Shown: piece after piece, positions 1 through 10,633 of the stretch
How the letters are laid out: the number at the start of each line of letters is the position of its first letter
Numbering within the stretch: the stretch's first letter is position 1
Assembly (NCBI RefSeq): GCF_011745365.1
Contig: NW_024468909.1
Coordinates: forward strand, 3,286,001-3,350,000
Length of the DNA stretch: 64,000 nucleotides
Direction: 5' to 3'
Source: Cryphonectria parasitica EP155
Lineage: Eukaryota > Ascomycota > Sordariomycetes > Diaporthales > Cryphonectriaceae
Made by a program: the position numbers and the translations under genes
Notes under the pieces: model-generated
Database searches by the model: none
What the model was told of the DNA's origin: nothing
Seen by the model: the letters and a program-made list of their open reading frames with translations, nothing else

Positions 1-2709
1 CTCACTCTGCTTCTATCGTCAATTTTGGACGATATGTACAGTCTCATGTGTCTCTTTTGTCGACCTTCGAGTCAAGGCATTTCGACGACAACTTTCTCAC
101 CAGGAGGGAAGGAAGGAGAAAAAAGCTGGAAACAAAGAATAACTAACTTCGTGGTCCACTGGACAACACGACACACATGCGCCAAGATGCTACGACGACT
201 AGAAACCCATTGCACGACCGTGTGTAGTGGTGGGTTGTTGCCTTACAGCCTCACCTTCGCCCCCCAGCTACAGGCCACCAACCCTCTCCATCCATGCTCA
301 TATTGAAAACCCAGTTTGAGCCAAAGCAGGTGCCCTGCCTCGACCTCAGCCGCATGAGATACCTCTACATGGTGGGAAGGTATAGAAGACAGCAGGAATA
401 GATTCCTCTTTTTTTTTCCCCTTACTTCTCGCCAGCCTTCCTGCAACAAGATAACACCCGCCATGGGGGTCATTGGGCCCATTAATCGACCAGATAGGGG
501 TATTACCCCGTCCAAGCACTCATAAGTGGCCAGTCTCAAGAGGCCACGACGACGACCACCATCATCATCACCATCACCACCACGACGCACACCGCCTGAG
601 GCGGTAAACGCGCAAACCTCCATAAATGACATGTTTTAGATCAAACTAGTGTCGCAACCCTCTCAGAGAAAACACTGCTGCTATAGAAAGAGGGAGGGAG
701 GGGTTGAGGTATAGTTACCAAGCTCTCATATAGCCCTCCTTAGCCCTCCCGCCGAGGATGACATGGTTTTCTCGGTCTGCAATGATAGAGAAGTTAGAAA
801 AAAATGTGTTACAATGGCAAGTACAGTAGACAATTTTTCATTGGGCTCTAATGCAGTGTGTACTATAGTACTTCTTGTCCAGGTCATACTTTTTTTCTCT
901 GTCTTTCGGGGTTCTTTTTGGGGGGGCGAGGGGGGCGGGCGGTCGTCGACAATCAGGCCCGAAGTCAGATGCAACCACTATAACAATAAAATTTTGGAGA
1001 GATACTGCAGTCATATTCTCGGGGCGTCGGACAGAGCATGGCGGTCTACTTGTTGAAGCCCAAAAGAGCCCCCAAAGAAAGACAAGCCGCTGGCACAAGG
1101 TTGGGTTGACTTCCGGGTCAGCATGTTGCTATTTTGGCCGACTGCTCGGTCGATCCCATTATGATCATTTCCGCATCAGGCCTCACTAAGGACAGGACGT
1201 CCTCGCGATCAACCTTCGCCATGGAAAACTCGATGCAATGTGACCAACTTCTCGACGTGTGGCCAAGACCCTTAGAAGGGTGGAAGGGGGTGTACTGAAC
1301 AACAATGTACGCCTCACAGTTCGGTCCGTTGTCAATGAATCACATAGAAGACCCAACCTGGACCGCAACGTCCCTCAACACACAGACAAACTTCAAATAC
1401 TCGAAATGTTGTGTCGGCCAGTCTACCGACCTGACCTACAGGTCAGGTGATCTGATGTCGTAGCACATACCACAGCTTGTATCAACGTGACACGAGATTG
1501 AACAACTAGCGAGACAGACTTTCCAAGCCTCGTGGCTGTATGGAACGTGCTGCCGGGTGGACCGTTGGGCGGGCGGGGGTTGCAGTGCTCATCAAGATCA
1601 CACGCAAGAAAACGGCTCTGCGTGTGACCCTGGCGATATGTACTGCCGCCCCCCCCCCCTCCCCAACCCTCCTCTTCAGCTTTCAGCCCCATGGTAGGTT
1701 TCCGTGGCTTGAGTCGAAATGAGGCCCAACGTCTGAGGAAGAAAAGAAAAAGAAAAGAGAAAAAGCTGTCTCGAGGTTTTCATTTGGGTCTCACCGACCC
1801 GGGCCGGTGTGTCTGTAGCCTCCTCGTGACTGAAGCAGTTTCAATATGGTTGCGCCACGATGTATGTACGCACCTAAGGTACTTTTTGGGGGGGGGGGGG
1901 CGTATGCGGTTTTGGCGGGACTCTCGGCATGTGACAGCAATCGAGCTGAGAAAAATCGGAAGAGAGAAGATCGTCTCGAGGTTAGGCGAGAAATGGCCCA
2001 GTACAAGCATCTAATTAACATTCTCGGTGAGTGCGACGACGAGATCTCGATGCTTCCATGGGATTGCATGATGCAGTAATCAATAAAAAGCGGACGACAG
2101 GAGGGACGATAAAACACAAATGCGCTCGCCCAAGATGGTCCTCATCCGGTCAACAGGGAGCCGTTTAAGCAAGTGATAGACTCAACGCGACATTGTATGC
2201 ATGGGCTGTAGGTTGCGCACTGGTTGCACCCAACAAAACACCAGATCGAGGCCGACAAAACAAACCACGTCATATTATTTGGAGAACGCTGGCGCTGCTT
2301 CGGATGTCTAGCCTGGATACAGCGCAGACAGGACGCCGGATCGTGCGGAGGGATTATTGTATGTACAGCAGCTCAGCAAAAGAAGGTGGCAGTGCATAGC
2401 AGGCCGGCTATATGTGGACACTTCTCGCCCAGCTAAGTATGTGGGGCGGCTTCTGGAAGCAAATGCAGCCCTCCAATGGCGTGCATCGACACCCCGCGGG
2501 GGGGGGGGGGTGTGGCTAACACGGCCTTCGGCTGCAGGGCATGTAGTATACACAATTCCTGGGGCTCATCGGTCGCAGAAGCCAGGCGATGTGATGCAAG
2601 CCAACTCAGACTTGTCTCTATTGAAGGCCCGAAAGTTTCGAGTTGACAGGTCGTATCCAGTTGGCGGTGGCCCCACCAAGCCCAGAATCGAGCTGTTTAA
2701 ACGGTCCTC

Positions 2710-2734
2710 AAAAAAAAAAAAAAAAAAAAAAAAA
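2710..2734. repeat. Poly-A tract (25 nt)
   Basis: An uninterrupted run of 25 A, followed directly by GGAAGGAAGG-type purine sequence. It could be a simple homopolymer or the tail of an old retroposed element. No element body, target-site duplication or pol III box could be recognised around it. Confidence 0.8.
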
Positions 2735-3334
2735 GGAAGGAAGGAAGCAAGAAAAAAGGCCACACAAAGATGTGTTGATGTGCTTGCACATGTGTGATGT
2801 GAAAAACGAGGTGCCGGCGACAAGGTTCGACAGAATGTTGCGAGCGTAGTGAGTCGGTGATGTTGCGGCGAAGAAAGCTGTCTCTAAGCCAATAGAGGGA
2901 GGGGGGAGGGACCAAAGAAAATTCAAAGAAGCACGGAGAATCACATAGGATGGCCTCAAATCCCCTCCGGCAAGACTTGGAACGTTTGAGGTTGAGGCTC
3001 TGCTGCTGCGATCCTGGGTGAGTCACTGCACGCCCAGTCAAAGAAGCGCCCCCATAGACGGGCAAAATACAGCGCTGAGATGACAAAAGGGCGCATGTGG
3101 TACAGTACCACAATAGCAGCTTGGCTGCACCAATGAGCAGGCCTCTGCAGATACCGCTGCCCTGGTCTTTGGCCCCAAGATAGTATGCCACCGAAGACTC
3201 CAAGGAGCCGTACCGCGCGCGTGCATATGAGTATCGAGAGAAGTATAGCCGTAGCAGAGCGCATATCGACAAGTGTCATGCCAACTGGGCCTGTCCAGCT
3301 GAAGTGGCTTGACGCCAATAGGCGCCTTCATTGG

Positions 3335-3383
3335 AGAAAGAAAAAAAGAAGGAAAAAAGGAAAAAAGAAAAGAAGAAGAAAAA
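3335..3383 (+). repeat. Polypurine tract
   Basis: About 50 nt of almost pure A/G, ending against a run of C at about 3384. Mirror-like polypurine stretches of this kind can form triplex DNA. No gene uses it as coding sequence. Confidence 0.7.
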
Positions 3384-3476
3384 ACCCCCCCCCGGAGGCC
3401 AGTGAAAAGGCGGACAACAGTCTAGCAGGTCGCTTCTGTATCTGTACTTCAATGGACCCCGACAAGATATGCATGA

Positions 3477-3493
3477 GGGGGGGGGGGGGGGGG
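3477..3493 (+). repeat. Poly-G tract (17 nt), longest in window
   Basis: Seventeen consecutive G. It is the longest of at least fifteen G or C homopolymers of 11 or more bases in the window, all outside the coding exons annotated here. Confidence 0.9.
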
Positions 3494-4716
3494 AAATCAG
3501 GTGAATTGTTCATTTGGGGTTGGTGGGTGGCCTCCTGCCAGACACATTGAGAGCCAACGGAATCAGCACACACGCGCAAGGCTGAGGGTTATCAGCACAG
3601 CACTTGCACTTTGAACCACACCATTCCGCAACGGGGGCCATCGCACCTCCCATGCTTTTAGCGTGTATCTCATCTGGTGCGCTCAAGAGACAAATGGATA
3701 AATGCTGATCAATTGCCTCGTGGTTGCCTTCTTTTTTGGCTTTTGCACTTTGGGCGAACCATTTGCGAACCACGAGCAACTTACAGTGACAAAATACTCT
3801 GCTGAACAGAGCAACTTTTCCCGGCTCAGCCCTGCTACGTGTCCCGAGTACCAGCTATTTCTCTGCTGTAACGAGGTACACGCTCGGAGAAGGCGATGGA
3901 TGCACGTAGAATACGAAACGATCATCTCGCGTTCCCTGTGACGTTGCCCAAGCAAAACACCACGCACCAGATCTCTGAGAAACGAGAAACCCGGTGACGC
4001 GATCAGCCAGCCCGCACACCAGAAAGTCAAACGCTTTTCCCACCACTGTTGGTCTTGGACTCGAGGTGAGCAGCTGTGTGACCGCCCGAGTCGAGGCATG
4101 ATCTTTTCGGAAAACACTTCCCAATGTAGAGGTACGAGTTCTGGCGTTCAAGTCTTCCCCCATTCCCTGCTTGGCCCCTTCTTTCTCCAGAGAGGTCTTT
4201 GGTGGCCTCGTTCTCAGAAAGCAGGAGGACAATGAGTTGTTGTCTGCTTTGCAAGATACCGGACGAACCAGGCAAGGAGAGTTGGCCTGACCACGCCCGG
4301 GCAACGGTGCTGGCAGTTGGTTCACACCACCCGCTCTTTGGTCCGAGGAGCCTAACAGTAAGCGAGTGGCCGCGTTGTTTAGGCCCAAACAAGCCACGTC
4401 TCTATGGTCAGCGCTGGCCTGTGGCCAGGTCCAGATTGAGAGGGGGGAAAGAGGAGAAGAGAAAGAAAAGAAAAAGTGACATGCGTCGCATGTACTTTGA
4501 CCCCTCGGGTAGCGCATGACGCGTAGCTGATAGATTCTGGGGTACGTCCCACACTTGATATTCACCCCCATCCATGTACTGGCACCTCCAATGTGCCGTA
4601 CCTTGGCCAGGTCTCATGCCTCTCCACTCGCCTCACTTTTGAGGCTCGCAAAGTGTAAAACCTTGTTTGTGTTTCGTACACTTTGCCCTGCGATCCTGGG
4701 CAGGTCAGGTGGATAA

Positions 4717-4722
4717 TATATA
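4717..4722 (+). promoter_or_regulatory. Possible TATA element of the Gln-rich gene
   Basis: TATATA inside a TAATATATAG context, about 125 bp upstream of the ATG at 4846 and followed by a C/T-rich stretch. Distance and context fit a fungal core promoter. No transcript evidence is available. Confidence 0.4.
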
Positions 4723-4845
4723 GGCTCCCTCCATCGCCTTGTGCCCGATTATAGTTATCCCCTCTGCCTTCCACCTCATCATCTGTTGCCTTCTCTGTCA
4801 TAAGCATTGACACTTCTTACCCCTCCACGGCATCATATTGTTCCC

Positions 4846-7152
4846 ATGGCCATGAATCCCCGGTTCGCTACCACATTCCCAGGAGGTGGTCATCCTCCGC
4901 AGGTGATGCCTCAGCAGTCCTTCCCATACTCGGGTCGAGATCAGCAGCAGCGAGGCGACTCGCGACAGCCACCCAACCCTCCACACCCGCGGCCAGACAT
5001 CATCCCTGACGAACTCCTCCGAACAGAGCGAGTCGACCTCAGAAACGAGACTCTCACAGAGGACGACTACTTCAACCTTCTCTCACAGTATTACCCCGTC
5101 CGCATTGAGAAGGTCGAGCCGAGAGAGAAGCTCGATGTCAATGGCAACAAGATCAAGCCGACCTGGGCTAACTGCACACGCTACCCCCTGCCTAAACATG
5201 ATTTCGCCACAGTCCTCAACCAGGTTCGGCTTCTGAATCTCCAGGATAGGGATCCCAAGAAGGGGAGGTGGCCAACTATCCTGAAGAAGCAATCGTCGCT
5301 CGGTCCCAACGCCCAGAGACAGATTGCAAAAGCACACCAAGACCTTTCGTCAGAGATTCGCGATAATCGTTTCCACATCGTGCTCGATCAGATCGACTGG
5401 ACAGAGAAGTCCTTCGAATCTAAAGACGGCAAAGCTAAGCGGCGGAGCTCGAATACGAGGCATGGCTCGCATGGTAAGGCGAGGACAAAGGAACGTACTT
5501 CCATCCTTGCGTACTTCAAGTCATGCCCACGTCCGGAACATGTTCCCAGCGAGCTGTATCTTCAGTTACAGCGGGAAGAAGTCGAGAGGCAGGCTCGCAG
5601 AGTACAACAGCACCCCTATGCGCAACGTGCTCCGGGACAACAGGCCTACCCCCCTCAGCAGGCCCAGCAAGGCTTGTTCCACGGCGTCCAGCCAAACAGA
5701 GGGCCACAAGAACCTCCGCAGCAGCAGCCGCATCAGCAGCAGCAGCAGCAGCAGCGACAGCAGCAGCAGCGACAGCAGCAACAGCAACAGCAGCAACAGC
5801 AACAGAAGTCGCAAGTGAATGTGCCACACCCACAGCAACAGCAACATCATCCTCAAAATGCTGCCGGGGTCCTTCCCAATCGTCCTCAACCACAAGGAGG
5901 ACCACCTGTAGGACCGGCGATGCATCCTCCAGGAGCATTCGGACACATACAATCAAATCAAGGACCGCCAAGGTCTCAGCCAGTAGTATTGCAGCCTAAC
6001 CAGGCACGGCCCGTTCAACAAGGAGCATTCCAACATAGACAGCCAAATCAAGGACCACCTATGCCTCCAGCAGGAGCTCCTGGACAGGTGCCACCAACCC
6101 AAGGACGACCGATGCCGCCTCCAGGAGCTATGGGGCAGATGCCACCGAACCAGGGACAGCAAGGGCGCGTTCCAGACAGCCACCGGACTAGCCCTTCACC
6201 GCACGGCCCCAGCCGGCCCAACGCTCAAATTATCATCGAGCACGACAACCGCGGCAGGCGTAGGCGCGGCAGCTCCACGGCCTCGTCCTCCGGCTCCAGC
6301 AGGGCGCGCTCAACCTTTTACTCCGACAGCGAGAGCAGCTTCACGGTGCCCTCGTCAGTCGACACAGGCTCACCGCCCATGGCGTATAGCGGACCCGTCT
6401 ATCCCAAGAAGCCGCAGGGTCCCGGTCCGAACTCCGCCGCCGCTGTGCCCCTTGCTTTCCCTAAATCATTCCAGCCGCCGCGCATCTCTACACGGGAGCA
6501 CAGCCGGGATAACATTCGCAAGCCGAAGACGTACATCATCACTGGTGACAATAACCCGGTCAGAGTGCCCCAGCAGGGGCCTCCCCATGCGCATTCGTCC
6601 CGGCCGGAGGATGTGGTGCACATGCGCGACGAGGTCATGTTCCAAGCCGGCGTCAGCACTGGTCGCGCCCGCCAGCGGGAGGAAGATCGATTCCAGAGGC
6701 AGCAGGACGACCATGCAGCCAGGAGACACGCGCCCGCCCGGTCGCCTTCAAGACATCGGTTTAAGCCGCGCAGTACGCCACGGACAGAGGTTCACAATGA
6801 ACGCGACCATGGTTTCCGACACGTCGGAACGAGTGCGATCAACCGGCAGCGCTCGCGCGAGCAGACTATGATTGACGACTTCGACACCATGCATCTTGGT
6901 GGTGATGGTGGTGGCCGCCGTGGAAGGGCCTTTTCACGACATGACGATCGTGATGATGTGAATTTTTACCGCGCAAAGCAGCAACATGAAAATCATCTTG
7001 CTCGGCGGGCTCGCGACGAGCAGGAGGATATTATGCGGCAACAAGAAAGAATGAGGTTGCGCGATGAGCTCACTTCTCCGAGAAACCCTTTCATGCGCAA
7101 CACGCTGAGATCGCGATTTACGTTCGGGGGAGACCCTGCTTTCGATTATTAG
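4846..7152 (+). CDS. Glutamine/proline-rich hypothetical protein (768 aa)
   Basis: I do not recognise this protein family. The reading frame is open 13 codons further upstream but only from a TTG, so the first ATG (4846, MAMNPRF...) was chosen. Residues about 45-240 are an ordinary, mostly charged segment that looks folded (with ...DYFNLLSQYYPVRIEKV...). Residues about 291-322 are a polyglutamine tract broken by Arg. Residues about 340-440 are loose Pro/Gly/Gln repeats around PPNQG. A Ser/Arg-rich middle follows, and the last 60 residues are a highly charged, probably helical stretch (RRARDEQEDIMRQQERMRLR) ending in FGGDPAFDY. There is no signal peptide or membrane segment. The composition suggests a nuclear or RNA/condensate-associated protein, but that is only inference. 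No intron is needed. A TATA-like site lies about 125 bp upstream. I am confident it is coding and not confident of any function. Confidence 0.8.
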   Translation: MAMNPRFATTFPGGGHPPQVMPQQSFPYSGRDQQQRGDSRQPPNPPHPRPDIIPDELLRTERVDLRNETLTEDDYFNLLSQYYPVRIEKVEPREKLDVNGNKIKPTWANCTRYPLPKHDFATVLNQVRLLNLQDRDPKKGRWPTILKKQSSLGPNAQRQIAKAHQDLSSEIRDNRFHIVLDQIDWTEKSFESKDGKAKRRSSNTRHGSHGKARTKERTSILAYFKSCPRPEHVPSELYLQLQREEVERQARRVQQHPYAQRAPGQQAYPPQQAQQGLFHGVQPNRGPQEPPQQQPHQQQQQQQRQQQQRQQQQQQQQQQQKSQVNVPHPQQQQHHPQNAAGVLPNRPQPQGGPPVGPAMHPPGAFGHIQSNQGPPRSQPVVLQPNQARPVQQGAFQHRQPNQGPPMPPAGAPGQVPPTQGRPMPPPGAMGQMPPNQGQQGRVPDSHRTSPSPHGPSRPNAQIIIEHDNRGRRRRGSSTASSSGSSRARSTFYSDSESSFTVPSSVDTGSPPMAYSGPVYPKKPQGPGPNSAAAVPLAFPKSFQPPRISTREHSRDNIRKPKTYIITGDNNPVRVPQQGPPHAHSSRPEDVVHMRDEVMFQAGVSTGRARQREEDRFQRQQDDHAARRHAPARSPSRHRFKPRSTPRTEVHNERDHGFRHVGTSAINRQRSREQTMIDDFDTMHLGGDGGGRRGRAFSRHDDRDDVNFYRAKQQHENHLARRARDEQEDIMRQQERMRLRDELTSPRNPFMRNTLRSRFTFGGDPAFDY

Positions 7153-7933
7153 CAGTCCTTTTCCTCTCTTTTTCTTTCTTTGTTTCTCCTCTTGTTTGAT
7201 TCTTTCTCTCTGTGTCCCCTTTGTTCTCCACTGAGGGTCGACGATGGGCATGTTTCCTGATGCTTTTTTTTTGTGTGTTTTTTTGGGAAAGGTCGCATGG
7301 AATAATGGCTTCAAAAAAGGCAGTGAGAGCCTTATGATTCCTTGGGTTCTTGATATGCTCATAATTATTTCTGAATAAATGAGTTGACATTCCAACTTGG
7401 TTGAGCAAAAATTGACACATCCTGCTGTTGGAGACTGCAGGTAGTAAGGGATTCCAAACGACTGAAACACTGTCTCGGTGTGACCTGTCCTCTATGTCCC
7501 TGTTGTATATGGAAAAGCCTTCAGGCAGAGTCGCAAATTCGGCTGCGATCGAGTATCCCGTCAGGCGGCGATGATGCAGGTCTGCTTCCAAGCGGCATGT
7601 CTGTCCAATGTCAGCTGCTGGTCATGCTAGTCTGGGGCCCTTTTGCCGAGTAGCAGAAGCTCGCTGGAGACCAGTCAAAGCAGAGTAAGCCCATGACGTT
7701 GACGAATGGCAATAAAGAAACCTCTGCGGGGGGAATCGGTATTGGTGTGCAGTCGCTCCGCAATGCCTTCAAGTTCCCAGTGATCCGCGACTGGTGCCAT
7801 ACGTCGTCGACACTGTACACCAAAACAGACTATTGTCTCTCTTCTGGTGAGCGCCGTCGGGATCTCTACTAATGCTTCGCATGTGATGGTCGAGTGCTGG
7901 CGTCTTGCTTGCTCGCGGCAGATTGACGCTCGT
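7153..7933. other. Convergent intergenic region
   Basis: This lies between the stop of the Gln-rich gene (+) and the stop of the FAR1-like gene (-), so it should hold both 3' untranslated regions. T-rich sequence follows the first stop (about 7156-7290). An open minus frame at 7118-7591 is K/E/R-rich low-complexity sequence opposite the T-rich stretch and is not supported as a gene. Confidence 0.6.
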
Positions 7934-8614
7934 TCAAAGCCCAGCTCCTAATTGCCTCAGGGACCGATCAGGTTCGTGATTGCATCGCTGGTGCGTGGGC
8001 AAATCGCTGTGCTGGACGACGAACGTCCCTGAGCCCTGCACAATCTCTTGCAGCAGGAAGCGCAGCGGACAGTCGCGCAGCTTGGAAACACGCGGTTTGT
8101 TGATGCGACAGCCCATGTTTGCCTTCTCCCGCCTCCGCTGCTCGTCCATCAGGTTGGGCTTGCCAGCCAGAACACAGGTGACGACGAGCTTCACCCTCGC
8201 CCCAGTGAGCTTGGACCGCATGATCTTCACCGAGTAGCCGTGGGCCTGGGTCCACCGGTTGAGCTCCTGCTTGAGGCGAGTTGTATCAGCACGCTCATTT
8301 TTGGAGGGCCTGTAGGGTCCGCCATTGCTGAATATATGACCCTCTGGTGGCGGTCGTCCCGTACCAGCCTCGGCTTCTTCCTCCTCGAGGTTGTTGAGCA
8401 GCACGTCTTCTTCCCCTTCTGCTGCTCCGACCTGCAGGCGCGACCGAAGGCTCTCATTTTCGCTCCTCAGAGCTTTGTTCTCCTTGGTGGCCTGCTCGAG
8501 GGCATCGCGGAGGTTGTTGAGCTCCTTCTGAAACTGTTCAGTCAGGGCCAGTGCGATGTCTGCTTTGGCCTGGGCTACGGCCATCTGGACAGCAACATCG
8601 CTGGAGGCTGCCAT
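7934..8614 (-). CDS. Leucine-zipper / FAR1-like zinc-domain protein (226 aa)
   Basis: Start chosen at ATG 8614 (MAASSDV...). An in-frame ATG at 8728 would add 38 residues of unlike composition. Residues about 22-62 form a coiled coil with spaced leucines (LNNLRDALEQATKENKALRS). An acidic linker follows (about 67-85). Residues about 113-215 resemble the N-terminal DNA-binding domain of FAR1 and Mutator-like (MULE) transposases, a WRKY-GCM1-type zinc fold: an aromatic 'HGYSVKIMRSK' segment, Cys147, Cys182 in 'DCPLRFLL', and a terminal 'HQRCNH' near 208-213. The usual H-x-H at the end appears as C-N-H, with another His at 208, so the ligand set is uncertain. No transposase catalytic domain or SWIM finger follows, so it is not a transposon as it stands. 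It may be a domesticated DNA-binding module or a small transcription factor. The family call is from motif memory, and no search was possible. Confidence 0.65.
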   Translation of the reverse strand: MAASSDVAVQMAVAQAKADIALALTEQFQKELNNLRDALEQATKENKALRSENESLRSRLQVGAAEGEEDVLLNNLEEEEAEAGTGRPPPEGHIFSNGGPYRPSKNERADTTRLKQELNRWTQAHGYSVKIMRSKLTGARVKLVVTCVLAGKPNLMDEQRRREKANMGCRINKPRVSKLRDCPLRFLLQEIVQGSGTFVVQHSDLPTHQRCNHEPDRSLRQLGAGL

Positions 8615-9238
8615 AGTCGAGGGCCTTCGAGGGTTTTGATGGGACCTCCTCAGGGGTTGCGAGCTCGGGAAGACCACAGTATACAGCCGAAGAAGGTACC
8701 GGAATTGCCCGAGAATAAGAGCGCACATCTGACTCGAGAAGTGGTGCTTCAGCGAGAGACATCCGAGGGCCTACAATGTCAGGCCACATATTTGCAGGTC
8801 ATGCGGGAATTGTAGGGATGCCTACATCGAGTCTCTGTGGCATGAAGTCATCCTGCGAGCCGAGGGCGTTTGGGTGTTTGTTGGTTGGTTAAGGTGGACA
8901 AGTCCCGAATCTGTCGAACGAGACGCGCCAGACTCTGGGCTCGTGGAGCTTGACCCGCAAGCAGGTGCAGGGGTCGGGTCGAGGGGCGCAGGGGTGCAAG
9001 GGTTGCTCTGAGCCCCTCCAAGACCGGAGAGACCCCTCCAAAACCTTGAAGCTCTGCTGCTGCGTCACTGCCTAGGCTATACTAGTATACCCTCTTCTCC
9101 TTCTGGATCTTCTACAAAACCTCTCTCTCTCTCCTCTCCCCACCACAGTATACTCTATCATCCTGTGTCCCGCCGTCCCAGCTTGATATCCTAGCTTCAG
9201 ATCCCTTATCCATTAGCTACATAAACAGACTGCCCAAC
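8615..9238. other. Divergent intergenic region, FAR1-like gene / TPI
   Basis: Contains the promoters of both flanking genes. No further open frame is convincing. The right third holds the core-promoter-like elements of the isomerase gene, listed separately. Confidence 0.6.
9078..9140 (+). promoter_or_regulatory. TPI promoter: palindromic TATA-like site and CT-rich block
   Basis: A perfect 12-bp palindrome TATACTAGTATA (9078-9089) is followed by a strongly pyrimidine-rich block (about 9091-9140, with repeated CT) and then the ATG at 9239. CT blocks close to the start are common in strongly expressed fungal glycolytic genes. Assignment as core promoter is inference. Confidence 0.5.
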
Positions 9239-10231
9239 ATGGCTCGCAAATTCTTCGTGGGAGGAAACTGGAAGATGTACGCCCCCGCCCTGCTCGCTCG
9301 TGAAAACCCCTCAAGAGCTTCTTGAAGCATACTTCCGAAGAAGAAGGACTGCCAAGCTAACTATATGTCTTCGTCTACTATAGGAACGGGACGACCTCGT
9401 CCGTTAAGGACCTCGTCAAGACCCTGAACGAAGCCAAGATTGACCCCAATGTTGGTATGTCTCGAACTCTTTCCACGCATGGCGTGATCTGAACAATGTC
9501 TGTATTGGGGCCTCTGCTTTCGAGGGAGGCAGGCAAGACAGGAGTGATAAACTCCAGGCTGACCCAAGTGTTCTCTTCATCCTTCACTAGAGGTCGTCGT
9601 CGCCCCACCAGCTCTCTACCTCCTCCTCGTCCGCGAGCAACTGCGCAAGGAAATCGAGGTGGCCTCGCAGAACGTGTTTGACAAGCCTAACGGCGCCTTC
9701 ACCGGCGAAATCTCCGTCTCCCAGCTCCAGGACAGCGGCATCACCTGGACTATCCTCGGCCACAGCGAGCGCCGGACCATCCTGGGTGAGAGCGACGAGG
9801 TTGTAGCTGCCAAGACTAAGTACGCTGTTGACAACGGTGTCAGTGTCATCTGGTGCTGCGGCGAGTCCCTTGAGGTCCGCGAGGCTGGCCAGACCGTCTC
9901 TGTGGTCACCAAGCAGCTGGAGGCGCTCAAGGCCAAGATCGGCACCGAGGACTGGTCCAAGATCGTCATTGCGTATGAGCCCATCTGGGCTATTGGCACC
10001 GGCAAGGTTGCCACCACCGAGCAGGCGCAGGAGGTGCACGCTGCCATCCGCAAGTGGCTCAAGGAGAGCGTCAGCGACAAGGCTGCTGAGGAGACGCGCA
10101 TCCTGTACGGTGGCAGTGTCAGTGAGAAGAACTGCAAGGACCTGAGCAAGCAGGCTGACATTGACGGCTTCCTGGTCGGTGGTGCCAGCTTGAAGCCTGC
10201 CTTTGTCGACATCATCAACTCTCTGCAGTAG
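9239..10231 (+). CDS. Triosephosphate isomerase (249 aa, 3 exons)
   Basis: Interconverts dihydroxyacetone phosphate and glyceraldehyde 3-phosphate in cytosolic glycolysis. Exons 9239-9276, 9384-9454 and 9591-10231 join in phase to give 249 codons, the normal family length. The substrate-binding start GGNWKMN (Lys12) spans intron 1. The other family marks are all present: the catalytic His94 in TILGHSERR, catalytic Glu166 in IAYEPIWAIGTG with the following flexible loop, the phosphate-binding YGGSV, and GFLVGGASLKP at the C-terminus. Both introns have GTACGC/GTATGT donors and TAG acceptors and sit near the 5' end, as often seen in fungal TPI genes. The promoter is CT-rich. Identity is secure. 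Confidence 0.97.
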
Positions 10232-10633
10232 ATGATAGAGTCCGGCTGGAGAGCCACAGACGGGCCGCCATGGGCGTTGCCGCTGCTCCTCGACCTAATT
10301 CAATCCAAAGGCAAAGAGCTGACGGACTTGATACTATGAATATGAAGCCGCTCAATAAGTAGTAAAAGCAAAGAGATACCAACAAAACTCTAGGGACGAA
10401 TCGAACCCCCCTTTTGTGATTTATAAAATATTTTTTTCTTGTTTTGTGAGTTTGTTTCATGCGTCCAGATGTAATCTGGCTATGTGATTTTGAGTACATA
10501 GTGCCCGGCCAGAGACTATCTCCTCTTGTTGTATCTGATAGGTAGCGTCCGAACTCCTGGATGTATGCAGTCGCACAGCGAGAAATCCTTGAAATCCGGC
10601 ACAGATACTCTGAAATTCAATTGTTCTTCAACT

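Larger units (their letters stand above)
1..4845. other. Gene-poor left interval
   Basis: I found no open reading frame here that reads like a conserved protein. The longest frames (for example a 238-codon minus frame at 3855-4571) are of mixed composition, have no recognisable domain and look like chance. The stretch holds G/C homopolymers (1649-1659, 1888-1900, 2498-2510, 3477-3493), a 25-A run (2710-2734) and a polypurine tract (about 3335-3383). The last few hundred bases should include the promoter of the Gln-rich gene that starts at 4846. Confidence 0.6.

Noticed and set aside
3855..4571. 238-codon open frame on the minus strand
   Set aside because: Composition is a random-looking mix of Ser, Arg and Cys with no domain, and several overlapping frames on both strands are equally open. 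G+C-rich intergenic DNA readily gives such frames.
5516..5999. Alternate-frame and antisense Ala/Ser- or Leu-rich frames over the Gln-rich gene
   Set aside because: Frame-shifted readings of the CAG repeat.
9587..10257. Long minus-strand frames opposite TPI
   Set aside because: Antisense shadows of a strongly codon-biased gene.
10385..10415. tRNA T-arm-like GTTCGATTC on the minus strand downstream of TPI
   Set aside because: The stem does not pair properly and the sequence upstream is A/T-rich, with no D-arm, anticodon arm or acceptor stem.
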